Below are positions 44,396-52,924 of a stretch of 64,000 nucleotides of DNA, piece after piece. The DNA is taken from assembly GCF_008119665.1 (NCBI RefSeq), contig NZ_CP043046.1:5766001-5830000 (forward strand). Direction: 5' to 3'. The DNA comes from Pigmentiphaga aceris (GTDB lineage: Bacteria > Pseudomonadota > Gammaproteobacteria > Burkholderiales > Burkholderiaceae_B). Position 1 is the stretch's first letter. Each line of letters starts with the position of its first letter. The translations under genes and the position numbers were made by a program. The notes under the pieces are model-generated. The model saw only the letters and a list, made by a program, of their open reading frames with translations. It ran no database searches and had not been told where the DNA came from.

Positions 44396-45247
44396 ATGAA
44401 ACCCCTGGACGTCGAGGCCGTACAAGCCTTCCTGATGGTTGCTGAACTGAAGAGCTTCACGCGTGCTGCGGAACTGATGGACAGCACACAATCTGCCATC
44501 AGCCTGAAGATCAAAAGACTGGAAGAGGGTGTGGGGCGTCGCCTGCTGGAACGCACGCCGCGACTGGTGCGGCTGTCGGCAGCGGGCACGGCGTTTCTGG
44601 AACCTGCGCGGCAATTCGTGGCGGCGCACGAAGGGGCCGTGGCATCGTTCGGGGACAAGCCTCGGCGGCTGGTCGTGGGCATCAGCCATCACGTGGTCGG
44701 CTCGGAACTGCCAGGCATGTTGCGCCAGCTTGGGCGCAGTGCATCAGGCCTGCAGATCGACATGCGCGTGGCCTCGTCGGCGGATCTGCTGGATGCCTTC
44801 GATCGTGGCCTGCTTGATGTGGCGATTGTGCTGCGGCATGACAATCGCCGGCTGGATGGCGAGGTGATTCTGGAAGAAACCTTCGGGTGGATGGCCGCCC
44901 CCGATTTCGACTGGCAGCGCAACGCGCCGCTGCGGCTGGCGGCTCAGGCTGCGCCTTGCAGCGTGCGGCAGATGGCGGTCGATGCGCTGGGCGAGGCCGG
45001 TATCGCCTGGACGGAGGTGTTTGTGGGCGGTGGACTGATGACCGTCGGGGCGGCGGCATCGGCAGGCTTGGCAGTGGCGGCGCTGGGGCAGCGGGTGGCC
45101 CCGCGCGATACGGTCGATGTCGGCACACGCCTGGGCTTGCCGCCTTTGCCTTCGCGTGATGTGGTGCTGTATGCCACCGCGACCGACGCGCAGGCGCGCA
45201 GTGCCTTGCGTGCGCTGCGCGCTGCGTTACGGGCGACGGCAGCGTAG
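44396..45247 (+). CDS. LysR-family transcriptional regulator
   Basis: 283 residues. N-terminal helix-turn-helix at about 8-65 (VEAVQAFLMVAELKSFTRAAELMDSTQSAISLKIKRLEEGVGRRLLERTPR). The effector domain starts near 88 (RRLVVGISHHVVGSELPGMLRQLG). LysR regulators respond to small metabolites. It converges with the DUF4865 gene, with 92 bp between; from memory LysR genes are often found beside DUF4865 genes. Target not known. Confidence 0.93.
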   Translation: MKPLDVEAVQAFLMVAELKSFTRAAELMDSTQSAISLKIKRLEEGVGRRLLERTPRLVRLSAAGTAFLEPARQFVAAHEGAVASFGDKPRRLVVGISHHVVGSELPGMLRQLGRSASGLQIDMRVASSADLLDAFDRGLLDVAIVLRHDNRRLDGEVILEETFGWMAAPDFDWQRNAPLRLAAQAAPCSVRQMAVDALGEAGIAWTEVFVGGGLMTVGAAASAGLAVAALGQRVAPRDTVDVGTRLGLPPLPSRDVVLYATATDAQARSALRALRAALRATAA

Positions 45248-45339
45248 TTCTGGGTGTATGGTTTCGGGCGCGTGGTCGGCGGCAGGCACCATGAGCAAGC
45301 CCGTGGTGCCTGCCGATCAAGCAGCAGGTAAACAGCAGA

Positions 45340-45921
45340 TCAAACCGATGGCAAGGCAGCGATTCCCGGCCCTGCCAGATACCAGACCTGATAGATCTCA
45401 CCGGGCTGCGCAAGGTCGGGCTCTGCCGAAGACAGCGTGAACCACACCAACTGCCACGATGCCGAGTCCAGCACCACCCAGGCGGCCACGGTGTCCGCGC
45501 GTTTGGCGGTTGCGCGATTGCGCGCCGCTGCGGCAGCGACTGCTTCCGCAATATCTGCGTTCGACGCCAGCGCCACGGTGTCGCGATACAGCGTCTTTGC
45601 CGTGCCAGCAGCGGCGGCAGGTCCGGCCAGCGCATCCAAAGGCAGCCAGGTCGGCACCTGCGGACGACCGAAGCTGTCGGTCACAATGCGGAATTTTTCG
45701 GTGGTCAGCAAGCGCATGGCCGACGCCGCGTCTTGCCACAGGTAGACCGAGCCATACAGATTTGCGTGCGAACCGCCCTGCCCGCGCGTCCGCGCCACAA
45801 AGGCTTTCAGCACCAGTCCGGGCGTGGCGTCCCAGAGCGGTCCGCGTGTGGCGGCCCGGTCACGGATCACCTGCATGTCGTAATCGGCTGGCAGACGGTG
45901 TTCGTATTGCATCGCAAACAT
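45340..45921 (-). CDS. DUF4865 family protein
   Basis: 193 residues from the ATG at 45919-45921 with AGGGA upstream; the 63 preceding codons of the open frame are unrelated. The start MFAMQYEHRLPADYDMQVIRDR and the following RGPLWDATPGLVLKAFVARTRGQ match DUF4865 as I know it. The rest reads like an alpha/beta barrel of the ABM type (YLWQDAASAMRLLTTEKFRIVTDSFGRPQV). Function unknown; the family is usually next to LysR genes and tautomerases. Confidence 0.8.
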   Translation of the reverse strand: MFAMQYEHRLPADYDMQVIRDRAATRGPLWDATPGLVLKAFVARTRGQGGSHANLYGSVYLWQDAASAMRLLTTEKFRIVTDSFGRPQVPTWLPLDALAGPAAAAGTAKTLYRDTVALASNADIAEAVAAAAARNRATAKRADTVAAWVVLDSASWQLVWFTLSSAEPDLAQPGEIYQVWYLAGPGIAALPSV

Positions 45922-46126
45922 GTTGCATTCCCTGGGGGGTGGTTGATGCAGAAAGTGTGCGCGTCTGCACTGCGCCGGGACAGCCTGCCAGCCATATAGC
46001 TGTGATGGGTTTCTGTCATTACTGAGGGATGGAAGCCGGTCTTGGCCATCGGCCCTGATACCCGTGCAGGCGTGATCCGGAGACCGAAGCAGGCAAGTCT
46101 GCCATAGCACGACAGCACCACATGAA

Positions 46127-46144
46127 CCGTCACATTACTGACAT
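46127..46144 (+). promoter_or_regulatory. Pho-box-like site upstream of the Na/Pi cotransporter
   Basis: CCGTCAC-ATTA-CTGACAT reproduces the Pho-box layout (two CTGTCAT-type 7-mers with a 4-bp gap), 5 and 6 matches of 7. It ends 64 bp before the cotransporter ATG. A single perfect CTGTCAT lies at 46013-46019. Confidence 0.35.
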
Positions 46145-46208
46145 GAAGCACGACTAGACTCGCGTGCTTCCCCCAGGCGGCTCCGGCCGCGCAGCCGTTT
46201 CCCACCCG

Positions 46209-47795
46209 ATGCTCACACTTGCAGAACTCCTGGCGGGACTTGGCCTGCTTTTCGTTGGTCTGCGCCTGGTCGGGCTGCATCTGCAACAGGCTACCGGTCG
46301 CGGCATTCGTCGCGTCTTGCAAACTGCCACCCGATCTCCCGCACTGGGCATGCTGTCGGGTGCGGCAGCGGGCGTGGCCACCCAGTCCAGCAACGCCATT
46401 ACCTTGATCGCCGGCAATCTGGTGCGTGGTGGCACGCTTACCGTGCGCGATGCTATCCCGGTGGTCGGCGGTGCCAACGTGGGCACGGCCGCGCTGGTGT
46501 TCCTGGCGGCCATCGATTTCCACATGGCCGTGCTGTATGTCGTGGCGCTGGTCGGGCTGGCATATCAACTGAAACTAGATACGCATCCGCGCCGACGCGA
46601 TTGGGCGGGCGTGGCACTGGGCCTGGCGCTGCTGTTTCTGGGGCTGGATTTCATCAAGGCCGCCCCCGGGCACTTGCCGCCAGGACAGCTCACCGCATTG
46701 ATTGGCGGCGGCCTGTCGCCCGCCCTGGCCTTTGTGGCGGGCGTGGGCATGGCAACGCTGACCCAGTCGGCGTCTACTGCCACCATTCTTGCCGTGGCGG
46801 CGGTGCAGTCCAGGGTGGTTGGCCTGGACGACGGCGTCTGGCTGGTGCTGGGTGCCAACGTGGGCAGCGGCGTTGCCGTGATGCTGGCCGGCAGCGGGCT
46901 GACGGGCAGTGGACGCCAGCTGTGTCTGGTGCAGGTCATCGTCAAGCTGGCGGGCAGCGGATTGATCGCGGCTACCTGGCTGATCGCAGAGGCCGTATCG
47001 CCCGTGGCACCTGCCACCTGGGCGCTGAACATGGCTGGCGGTCGGCTATCGCCGACTCTATCCATTCTGTTCCTGGCACTGCAACTGAGCGGCGGTTTGT
47101 TTGCCACCTTGCTGCGCACTCCCATCGAACGCTGGGTGCGCGCACTCAGCCCACCGTCGACGGAAGAACGCGCATCGCGCCCGCGCTTCATCTACGACCG
47201 GGCGGTGGGAGATCCGTCGAATGCGTTGTTGCTGGCGCAGCGAGAATGCGAGCGCCTGATGAGCCTGATCCCGGGCTTGCTGCCCGACCTGGATCAGCCT
47301 GACGAAGACCGGCAGTTACGGGTCAAGCAAACGCTGGGGCACGCCGCGATTGCGCTGGAAACCGAGAGCTTCATGGTCGAGCTGATCGACCGGCATCTGC
47401 ACCGGCAAGACCTGGACACTGCCTTGCAGGTACAGGCAACGCTTGCGCTGCTGCGTTCCTTGCAGCAAGCGCTGACGGACTTTGCAGCGGTGGTGGACAG
47501 TTTTTCTCCACCTCCACCGCTGGTGTTCCGTCTGTCGGAATCTCTGCGAACCTTGAGCATGCTGCTGGCCGATGCCAGCCAGCCCTACGCCGATGTTGAC
47601 GATGCCCGCACGCTGGTTGAGCTGACGTCCGATCGTGGTGATCTGCTCAATCGCATTCGACAGGATTTGGCCGCGTCACGCGAAGAAGGCGAACACATTC
47701 GCCGCTTGCTGCTGGCCGCCAGCCTGTTCGAGCGGTCGGTCTGGCTGTTGGGCAGACTGGCGGGATCGCTGATTGTGCGACCTTCCGAGCGTTGA
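46209..47795 (+). CDS. Na/Pi-cotransporter II family protein (YjbB-like)
   Basis: 528 residues from the ATG at 46209; a GTG at 46164 is an alternative. Two inverted membrane repeats each carry the QSS-type motif of the family: ATQSSNAITLIAGNLVRGG and LTQSASTATILAVAAVQ, each with a GANVG (VVGGANVGTAALV, VLGANVGSGVAVM). A cytosolic PhoU-like helical region follows (about 320-520, NALLLAQRECERLMSLIPGLL and onward). Such proteins carry phosphate across the inner membrane, with E. coli YjbB acting in export. A Pho-box-like site lies upstream. Confidence 0.9.
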   Translation: MLTLAELLAGLGLLFVGLRLVGLHLQQATGRGIRRVLQTATRSPALGMLSGAAAGVATQSSNAITLIAGNLVRGGTLTVRDAIPVVGGANVGTAALVFLAAIDFHMAVLYVVALVGLAYQLKLDTHPRRRDWAGVALGLALLFLGLDFIKAAPGHLPPGQLTALIGGGLSPALAFVAGVGMATLTQSASTATILAVAAVQSRVVGLDDGVWLVLGANVGSGVAVMLAGSGLTGSGRQLCLVQVIVKLAGSGLIAATWLIAEAVSPVAPATWALNMAGGRLSPTLSILFLALQLSGGLFATLLRTPIERWVRALSPPSTEERASRPRFIYDRAVGDPSNALLLAQRECERLMSLIPGLLPDLDQPDEDRQLRVKQTLGHAAIALETESFMVELIDRHLHRQDLDTALQVQATLALLRSLQQALTDFAAVVDSFSPPPPLVFRLSESLRTLSMLLADASQPYADVDDARTLVELTSDRGDLLNRIRQDLAASREEGEHIRRLLLAASLFERSVWLLGRLAGSLIVRPSER

Positions 47796-47826
47796 TTAAC
47801 GGAATGCCGCACGCGACAGCAAATAC

Positions 47827-48360
47827 TCAAGACTGCGGTTGAACCACTGCGGTCTTTTCCTTCACATCGAAGCCGAAAATATCACCGATCAGTGGAACAA
47901 CACCGATACGTGACGCGTAGAGAATCAACACGAAAAGCGCGGTGACGGCGATCGCCAACATATTCGCCACAAGGTTTTCAACAACGGCTTTAGAGAAAGA
48001 TTTGGATTCTTTCAACTGCCGGACCAGCTCCCTGTTCATCTCGTCCTGAAGCTGTCTGAGCGTGACGTCCAGCACAGCTTCGGAAAAACGTTCCAACAAT
48101 TGCTCGGCCTCAGTCCGATATGACTCCACTCGGGTGGGCAAGTTTGCCGAGTGAATGAACACGTCCACCTCGGAGGCAGAAGCTGGCCGTTGATGTAAGG
48201 CGACGATGGAATCGCAGAATTTAAGCTTGTCTCGCTTGTAAAGCGCATAGGCGACGTGACCAATCATGTCCTCATCGGCATTGACCAATGAGGCATAGGT
48301 GGTGTGAGTGTTTAGAGCAAGCGGAGCGGGTTGAGGGCCAGACGTCGTCTGACTACTCAT
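47827..48360 (-). CDS. Unrecognised tail-anchored membrane protein
   Basis: 177 residues. An N-terminal segment HVAYALYKRDKLKFCDS (35-51), a predicted helical/coiled part (about 78-122, VESYRTEAEQLLERF, QLQDEMNRELVRQLKES) and a single hydrophobic helix (about 129-150) followed by a short tail. It should sit in the inner membrane with most of the chain in the cytosol. I have an impression that the ALYKR-x-K motif recurs in uncharacterised bacterial proteins but cannot name a family. Its ATG overlaps the stop of the 64-residue gene (ATGA), and the base composition is less GC-rich than its neighbours. Possibly a transferred cassette. Confidence 0.65.
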   Translation of the reverse strand: MSSQTTSGPQPAPLALNTHTTYASLVNADEDMIGHVAYALYKRDKLKFCDSIVALHQRPASASEVDVFIHSANLPTRVESYRTEAEQLLERFSEAVLDVTLRQLQDEMNRELVRQLKESKSFSKAVVENLVANMLAIAVTALFVLILYASRIGVVPLIGDIFGFDVKEKTAVVQPQS

Positions 48361-48551
48361 CTTTTCTTATCCAGGGAGCCAGCTCGCATAGCAAATGCAC
48401 CAGCTGCCGCCACATCACCGCGTACCGGCGAAATGGTTCGACTGGCTATGGTGACAACCTGACCAGTGGACGGTGCGCGAGTGATTACGCGTGCATTAGC
48501 TTCGCGTACTGACTGCACGGTCACCCATGTTTTCGTCTTAGATGTAGGCAT
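48357..48551 (-). CDS. Small unrecognised protein coupled to the tail-anchored protein
   Basis: 64 residues from the ATG at 48549-48551 with a good AGGAAAAG site. It is basic and Ser/Thr/Val-rich (KTKTWVTVQSVREANARVITRAPSTGQVVT); no membrane helix or signal. The ATGA overlap with the next gene shows the two are made together. No family recognised. A small partner such as an antitoxin, adaptor or regulator is possible but not supported by any motif. Confidence 0.6.
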   Translation of the reverse strand: MPTSKTKTWVTVQSVREANARVITRAPSTGQVVTIASRTISPVRGDVAAAGAFAMRAGSLDKKR

Positions 48552-48730
48552 CGCTTTTCCTCAGCCTGTAGCCGCAGCTTTCGGGAATCTGCTACCCAAG
48601 CAGCACTCATGCGCGGAGCGGTCAATTGAAATGATCCACTTGAGTGTCGACGCTCATTGATAACGTTCGTAACAGAAAGTGTTAAACGAGTATATCAACC
48701 ACAGCAGTGATGGCTTAGGACAAAAACCAC

Positions 48731-50758
48731 TCAACTTCCCCGCAAGACACCCGTCAGCACGTCGCCGAACCGGCGCGCATTCTGGAAACCGATCACCCGG
48801 GATTCGTGCAGTTCTCGGCCATTGGCATCGAAGAAGATGATGCCGGGGGGGCCGAACAGGCGGAAACGCTTCAGCAGCTCGCGGTCTTGCGCGTCGTTGG
48901 CGGTCACGTCGGCCTGGACCACCCGCATCTGCGCCATCTGCGCGGCGACATTGGGATCGGGGAAGGTGAAGGCTTCCATTTCCTTGCAGGACACGCACCA
49001 GTCGGCGTAGAAATCCAGCATTACAGGGCGGTCGGATGCCGCCACGATGGCATCCAGATCGGCTACGGATTTGATGCGGGTGAAGACGGCATGCTGACCG
49101 CTGGCGGGCTGCTGACCAGTTGCGGGCTGTGTGGGTGTGCCTTTCAGCAACTGGTCCAGGGTAGGCGCTGCACCTGGGGCGGCACTGGAGGCAGCGCTGT
49201 CAGCCGAGGCTGATCCACCCGCCAAGGCTGACGCAAAGGGGCTTGCTTTGGCGCTACCTGCCGCAACGGGCGGCAACGCGGCGACCCGCTCAACCCGCGT
49301 CAGATGCACCAGCGGCTGCCACGGATCGCGGCCGCCGCTTGCCAGTCCGACGGCTTGCAACACGCCAAGCAGTGCGAACAGAATGCCCAGGGCCTTGCCC
49401 ACGCGACGACCAAAACCGGCCTCTGCCGGCAGGCTGTCAAACGCGCGCAGCAAGGTGGCGGACAGAATTGCCAGTGCAGCCCAGCCGCCCATCGCCAGCC
49501 ATGCGGGCAGTACGGGGGCCAGCATCCACCAGGCTACGGCCAGCAGCAACACGCCGAAGAATCGCTTCACGCCGTCCATCCACGCGCCTGCGCGCGGCAG
49601 CAAGGCACCGGCCGATGCACCTGCTACCAGCAGCGGCACACCCATGCCCCAGGCCAACGCAAACAAAGCCGCGCCGCCCAACACCACGTCGCGGGTCTGC
49701 GAGATGTACAGCAATGCACCGGCCAAGGGTGCAGCGACGCAGGGGCCTACGATCAAGGCAGATATCGCCCCCATCGCGAACGCGCCGGTGGCGCGTCCAC
49801 CCGGAATGGCAGACGCCCGTGCCGACAAGGCGGTCTGCCACGATGCGGGCACCTGCAAGGTGAAGACATCGAACATGGCCAGCGCCAACACCACCAGCAA
49901 CGCGGCAAAGATGCCCAGCACCCAGGGCGTCTGCAGGGCAGCCGCCAAGCCTTCTCCGCTCAAGCCGGCGGCCACGCCGGCAAGCGTGTAGACCAGCGAC
50001 ATGCCCAGCACGTACAGCGCGGCCAAGCCCAGGCCACGCAGACGCGGCCGGCTGCTTTTCACCCGGTCACCCACCAGAATGGCCGACAGGATAGGCATCA
50101 TCGGCAGCACGCAGGGCGTCAGCGCCAGCAACACGCCGAGCACGAAGAACACCAGGATGGTTTGCGCCGCGCCCTGGCGCGACAAGGCGTCAGACAGGCT
50201 GATGTCGTTGGCCCCCAGCAAGCTGCCGAAGGTCGACCACACAGAGCGACCATCGTCCACCTTGCCACCGGCCACCGGCACGCGATAGTCCTGCGGCTGA
50301 TAGCACAGGCCGGCATCGGCACAGCCTTGACCACGCACCAGCAGCGTGAAGGGCATGGCCGACATATTGACCGGCACCATGATCGTGATGGTGTCGCGCA
50401 AGGTCTCGACGTCTTTCTGGAAAGTCTCGTCAAACTTGATCTTGCCGGCAGGAATGCGCGCCGGGCCGGTCATCGCCGCAGCGGGTTCTGTACTGAACGC
50501 GAACTGTTCGCGGTACATGTAATACCCGGGCGCGATCTTGAACTGCACTTCGATGTCGCCGCTGGCACCCAATTGGGCCGAGAAACGGAAGGCCTCTTCG
50601 GGCGGCAGGAAGTCTTCGGCGCGGGCCAACGATGCGGTCATTACCCCGACCACCAGACACAGCAGCATCAGCGCCGCAGACAGCCGCGCGGCAAGTTGCT
50701 GGAACGGTGCCCGCAAAGGGCTGGGGGATGGCAGAAGTATGTCGGGCACTGTCGTCAT
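48731..50758 (-). CDS. dsbD: DsbD, thiol:disulfide interchange reductase
   Basis: 675 residues. DsbD passes electrons from cytosolic thioredoxin to periplasmic thiol proteins. Order seen: signal peptide, periplasmic alpha domain with its cysteine pair in GQGCADAGLCYQPQDY, a central eight-helix membrane domain with the Cys pair in VLLALTPCVLPMMPILS and GPCVAAPLAG, and a C-terminal thioredoxin-like domain with WCVSCKEMEAFTF. A Ala/Ser/Gly-rich linker (about 510-560) joins the last two. It lies downstream of cutA, as in E. coli. It would also supply reductant for the cytochrome c machinery in this window. Confidence 0.96.
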   Translation of the reverse strand: MTTVPDILLPSPSPLRAPFQQLAARLSAALMLLCLVVGVMTASLARAEDFLPPEEAFRFSAQLGASGDIEVQFKIAPGYYMYREQFAFSTEPAAAMTGPARIPAGKIKFDETFQKDVETLRDTITIMVPVNMSAMPFTLLVRGQGCADAGLCYQPQDYRVPVAGGKVDDGRSVWSTFGSLLGANDISLSDALSRQGAAQTILVFFVLGVLLALTPCVLPMMPILSAILVGDRVKSSRPRLRGLGLAALYVLGMSLVYTLAGVAAGLSGEGLAAALQTPWVLGIFAALLVVLALAMFDVFTLQVPASWQTALSARASAIPGGRATGAFAMGAISALIVGPCVAAPLAGALLYISQTRDVVLGGAALFALAWGMGVPLLVAGASAGALLPRAGAWMDGVKRFFGVLLLAVAWWMLAPVLPAWLAMGGWAALAILSATLLRAFDSLPAEAGFGRRVGKALGILFALLGVLQAVGLASGGRDPWQPLVHLTRVERVAALPPVAAGSAKASPFASALAGGSASADSAASSAAPGAAPTLDQLLKGTPTQPATGQQPASGQHAVFTRIKSVADLDAIVAASDRPVMLDFYADWCVSCKEMEAFTFPDPNVAAQMAQMRVVQADVTANDAQDRELLKRFRLFGPPGIIFFDANGRELHESRVIGFQNARRFGDVLTGVLRGS

Positions 50759-51082
50759 GCGGCGATATCAAAGTCCGCAAGGCGCACGGACATGAGGTGA
50801 GCAGGAAGGTTGACCGGCGATGTCACGGCAACCCACGCCAGCACGCCGGGGACGGTAAAGGTCTGAACGGCGAGAGTCTGAACGGCAAAGGTCCGACCGG
50901 CGCGGCGCGAAGAAGTTCGTGGCCGATGATACGCGGAAAGGCCGAGGCGGCTGCCAAATCACGCGCGATGTGCGTGGATGCGCACGTCTGTACGCCGGTC
51001 TGCGCGCACTTCCTCGCGCTTATCCCCACGCAGAACTGCGCGTACAAGCTTGCGCACAAGTTCACGCACACGCAGCTACGTT
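50759..51082. other. Intergenic region between cutA and dsbD
   Basis: 324 bp, no gene seen. The part at about 50855-50905 is made of near-repeats of GTCTGAACGGC / GTCCGACCGGC with 15-20 bp steps. The part at about 50970-51070 is rich in alternating CGCAC/GTGCG words. Either could fold in RNA; no T-tailed terminator was found, so cutA and dsbD may be co-transcribed. Confidence 0.5.
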
Positions 51083-51457
51083 TTACGCGCCTTCGTCCAG
51101 CGGCGGCTGGCTCAATTCGTGGCGCACCCAGTCCAGGTACGCAGGCAAACCGTCGGTCACCGGGACCACAATAATCTCGGGTACTTCGTAGGGGTGGAGT
51201 TCTTTCAGGCGCTGCATCAGCGCGTCCTTGCGCGCCACGGTGGACTTGATCCACATGGGCACTTCCTCACCGCCTTCGAGCTTGCCCTGCCACGCGTACA
51301 TGGAGGTGACCGGCGCGCCAATGTTCACACAGGCGGCAAAACGCTCTTCGACCAGGTGATGTGCAATGCGCATGGCCACGAGTTTGTCGGGCGCGTTGCT
51401 GAGGACAAGAATAAGGTCGGCGGCGGACGGCGGAGCACTGGCAGGCGAACTGGACAT
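51083..51457 (-). CDS. cutA: CutA divalent-cation tolerance protein
   Basis: 124 residues from the ATG at 51455-51457 (AGGGA upstream). Small trimeric ferredoxin-like fold protein. Signature stretches: AMRIAHHLVEERFAACVNIGAPVTSMYAWQGKL, EVPMWIKSTVARKDALMQRLKELHPYEVPEIIVVPV and the C-terminal YLDWVRHEL. Role in metal tolerance is historical and its molecular function is still unclear. It precedes dsbD, as in enterobacteria. Confidence 0.95.
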   Translation of the reverse strand: MSSSPASAPPSAADLILVLSNAPDKLVAMRIAHHLVEERFAACVNIGAPVTSMYAWQGKLEGGEEVPMWIKSTVARKDALMQRLKELHPYEVPEIIVVPVTDGLPAYLDWVRHELSQPPLDEGA

Positions 51458-51819
51458 TCGACAATCCCTGAAGCGGCGCGGCGGCAAGCCGCAAGCCCGC
51501 CATCTTAGCGCTGACGGATCGGGCGCTTAATGACGTGGCGCAAGCGTCGGCGTTGACACGCTTTCGACAGGCGCTTTGACCTGTATAACCAGCAAGTGTG
51601 GCCCCGCCGCCTTGTCGACTGATGTTGACCGTCGATACGGCTTGCCATCCGGGCCACTGATCCGGGCTGCGGTTGCGGCCGACACCGCTGACCACCACTA
51701 CGGCATACCGGTGCCGCTGATCAGCACCAATGCTATTGCCGATGACCGATCAGGGATATCCGCCGCCCAGTGGGTAGCTCAGTGGACGGCCCAACAGGCG
51801 GCGGCTATCTCGGTCAGCG
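51458..51819. other. Intergenic region between the glyoxalase-fold gene and cutA
   Basis: 362 bp, no gene or clear terminator seen. Several weak open frames here have no ribosome site and no recognisable protein. The cutA promoter should lie near 51460-51600. Confidence 0.5.
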
Positions 51820-52695
51820 TCAAACGCCGGCTTCTTCCTGCTCGAAGGCCAATGCCACGCCGTAGGCCACACTGGCCGGCACGACCAGGCGTTCGCCGAT
51901 CTGCTGCACGCCGGTGATGCCACCGTCCTGGAATGCACGCGCGGCATCGGCCAGCGAGCGGGTGCGGATCACCAGCGCCACCTTGCGATCCTTGCCGTTT
52001 TCGTCGACGACCACCGTGTCACCAAAGCGCGCCTGAACCGCTTCCGGCGTCAGGAAGTCGATTTCCGTCTCGGAAGCCGTCACGCGTTTGCCGCCTTCGA
52101 TATCGCTGACCACCGCGTCACCGAAGCTGCGCGCCAGCAAGGCTACCGACTTGGCCGGGTCTTTGGCGGCGATCACGAATTGCGAAATACCGGTCGCGCC
52201 ATTGGCATGGGTCTGCCACTCCGAGCGCCACACCAAGTCCGGGTCCAGATGCTGGCAGAAGAAGATGCGGCCGTTGTCGATGCCGGCCGGGTCGATCCGA
52301 ACCGTGCGGAAACGCGCTTCACGTTCGCTGCCGTCGGGCAACTCCACCGGGCGGAAAAACGCCTTGGCTTCGTCGCCGTCCAGCTTTACGCCACGGGCAG
52401 CCAGGTCGCGGTACAGCGCGTCAGCGTTGTCGGTCTTGAAGGCCAGGCCGCTCAGGCCGATGGCGTTCAGCTCAGGGCCCCAGCGCTCGGCAGCGCGGTC
52501 GGCGTTCTTCGGTTCGTAGCCCAGCAGTTCCAGGTAATCGGTGCCGAAGATCGCCAGGTGATTGCTCGACCCCAGCGAGTGATGGCCGCGCGGCGTGAGC
52601 TGGAAACCCAGTTGCCGATAACGGGCCAGCGACTCGTCCAGTTGGTCGGCAACGCTGATCACGATGTGATCCAGGCGGGGGGAAGAAGTGCTCAC
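51820..52695 (-). CDS. VOC/glyoxalase-like domain protein
   Basis: 291 residues. The start RLDHIVISVADQLDESLARYRQLGF is the first metal-binding strand and helix of a VOC half; GFQLTPRGHHSLGSSNHLAIFGTDYLELLGY continues it, and DPDLVWRSEWQTHANGATGISQFVIAAKD marks the second half. The layout matches the Glyoxalase_3-like group, enzymes of unknown substrate. It lies downstream of the peptide-type importer with a 229-bp gap and is probably separate from it. Confidence 0.85.
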   Translation of the reverse strand: MSTSSPRLDHIVISVADQLDESLARYRQLGFQLTPRGHHSLGSSNHLAIFGTDYLELLGYEPKNADRAAERWGPELNAIGLSGLAFKTDNADALYRDLAARGVKLDGDEAKAFFRPVELPDGSEREARFRTVRIDPAGIDNGRIFFCQHLDPDLVWRSEWQTHANGATGISQFVIAAKDPAKSVALLARSFGDAVVSDIEGGKRVTASETEIDFLTPEAVQARFGDTVVVDENGKDRKVALVIRTRSLADAARAFQDGGITGVQQIGERLVVPASVAYGVALAFEQEEAGV

Positions 52696-52924
52696 GGAAA
52701 CTCCCTGATGAATTTTTTGAAACCGCTGACAGTGAAACTGACGACGGTGCGATCCGCAACGGTGAATACCACGACGGGCAGTGGCCCTGACGCAGTGACC
52801 ACCGTTGCTATCAGCACCGACAAAACTGCGAAATGATGCGACGGAGTGAAGCTACGAACTGAAGCTGAAAACCGCAGCGACAACGTGAAGCGACGAACTC
52901 AAACCATACCCCGTGGCTACCCGT

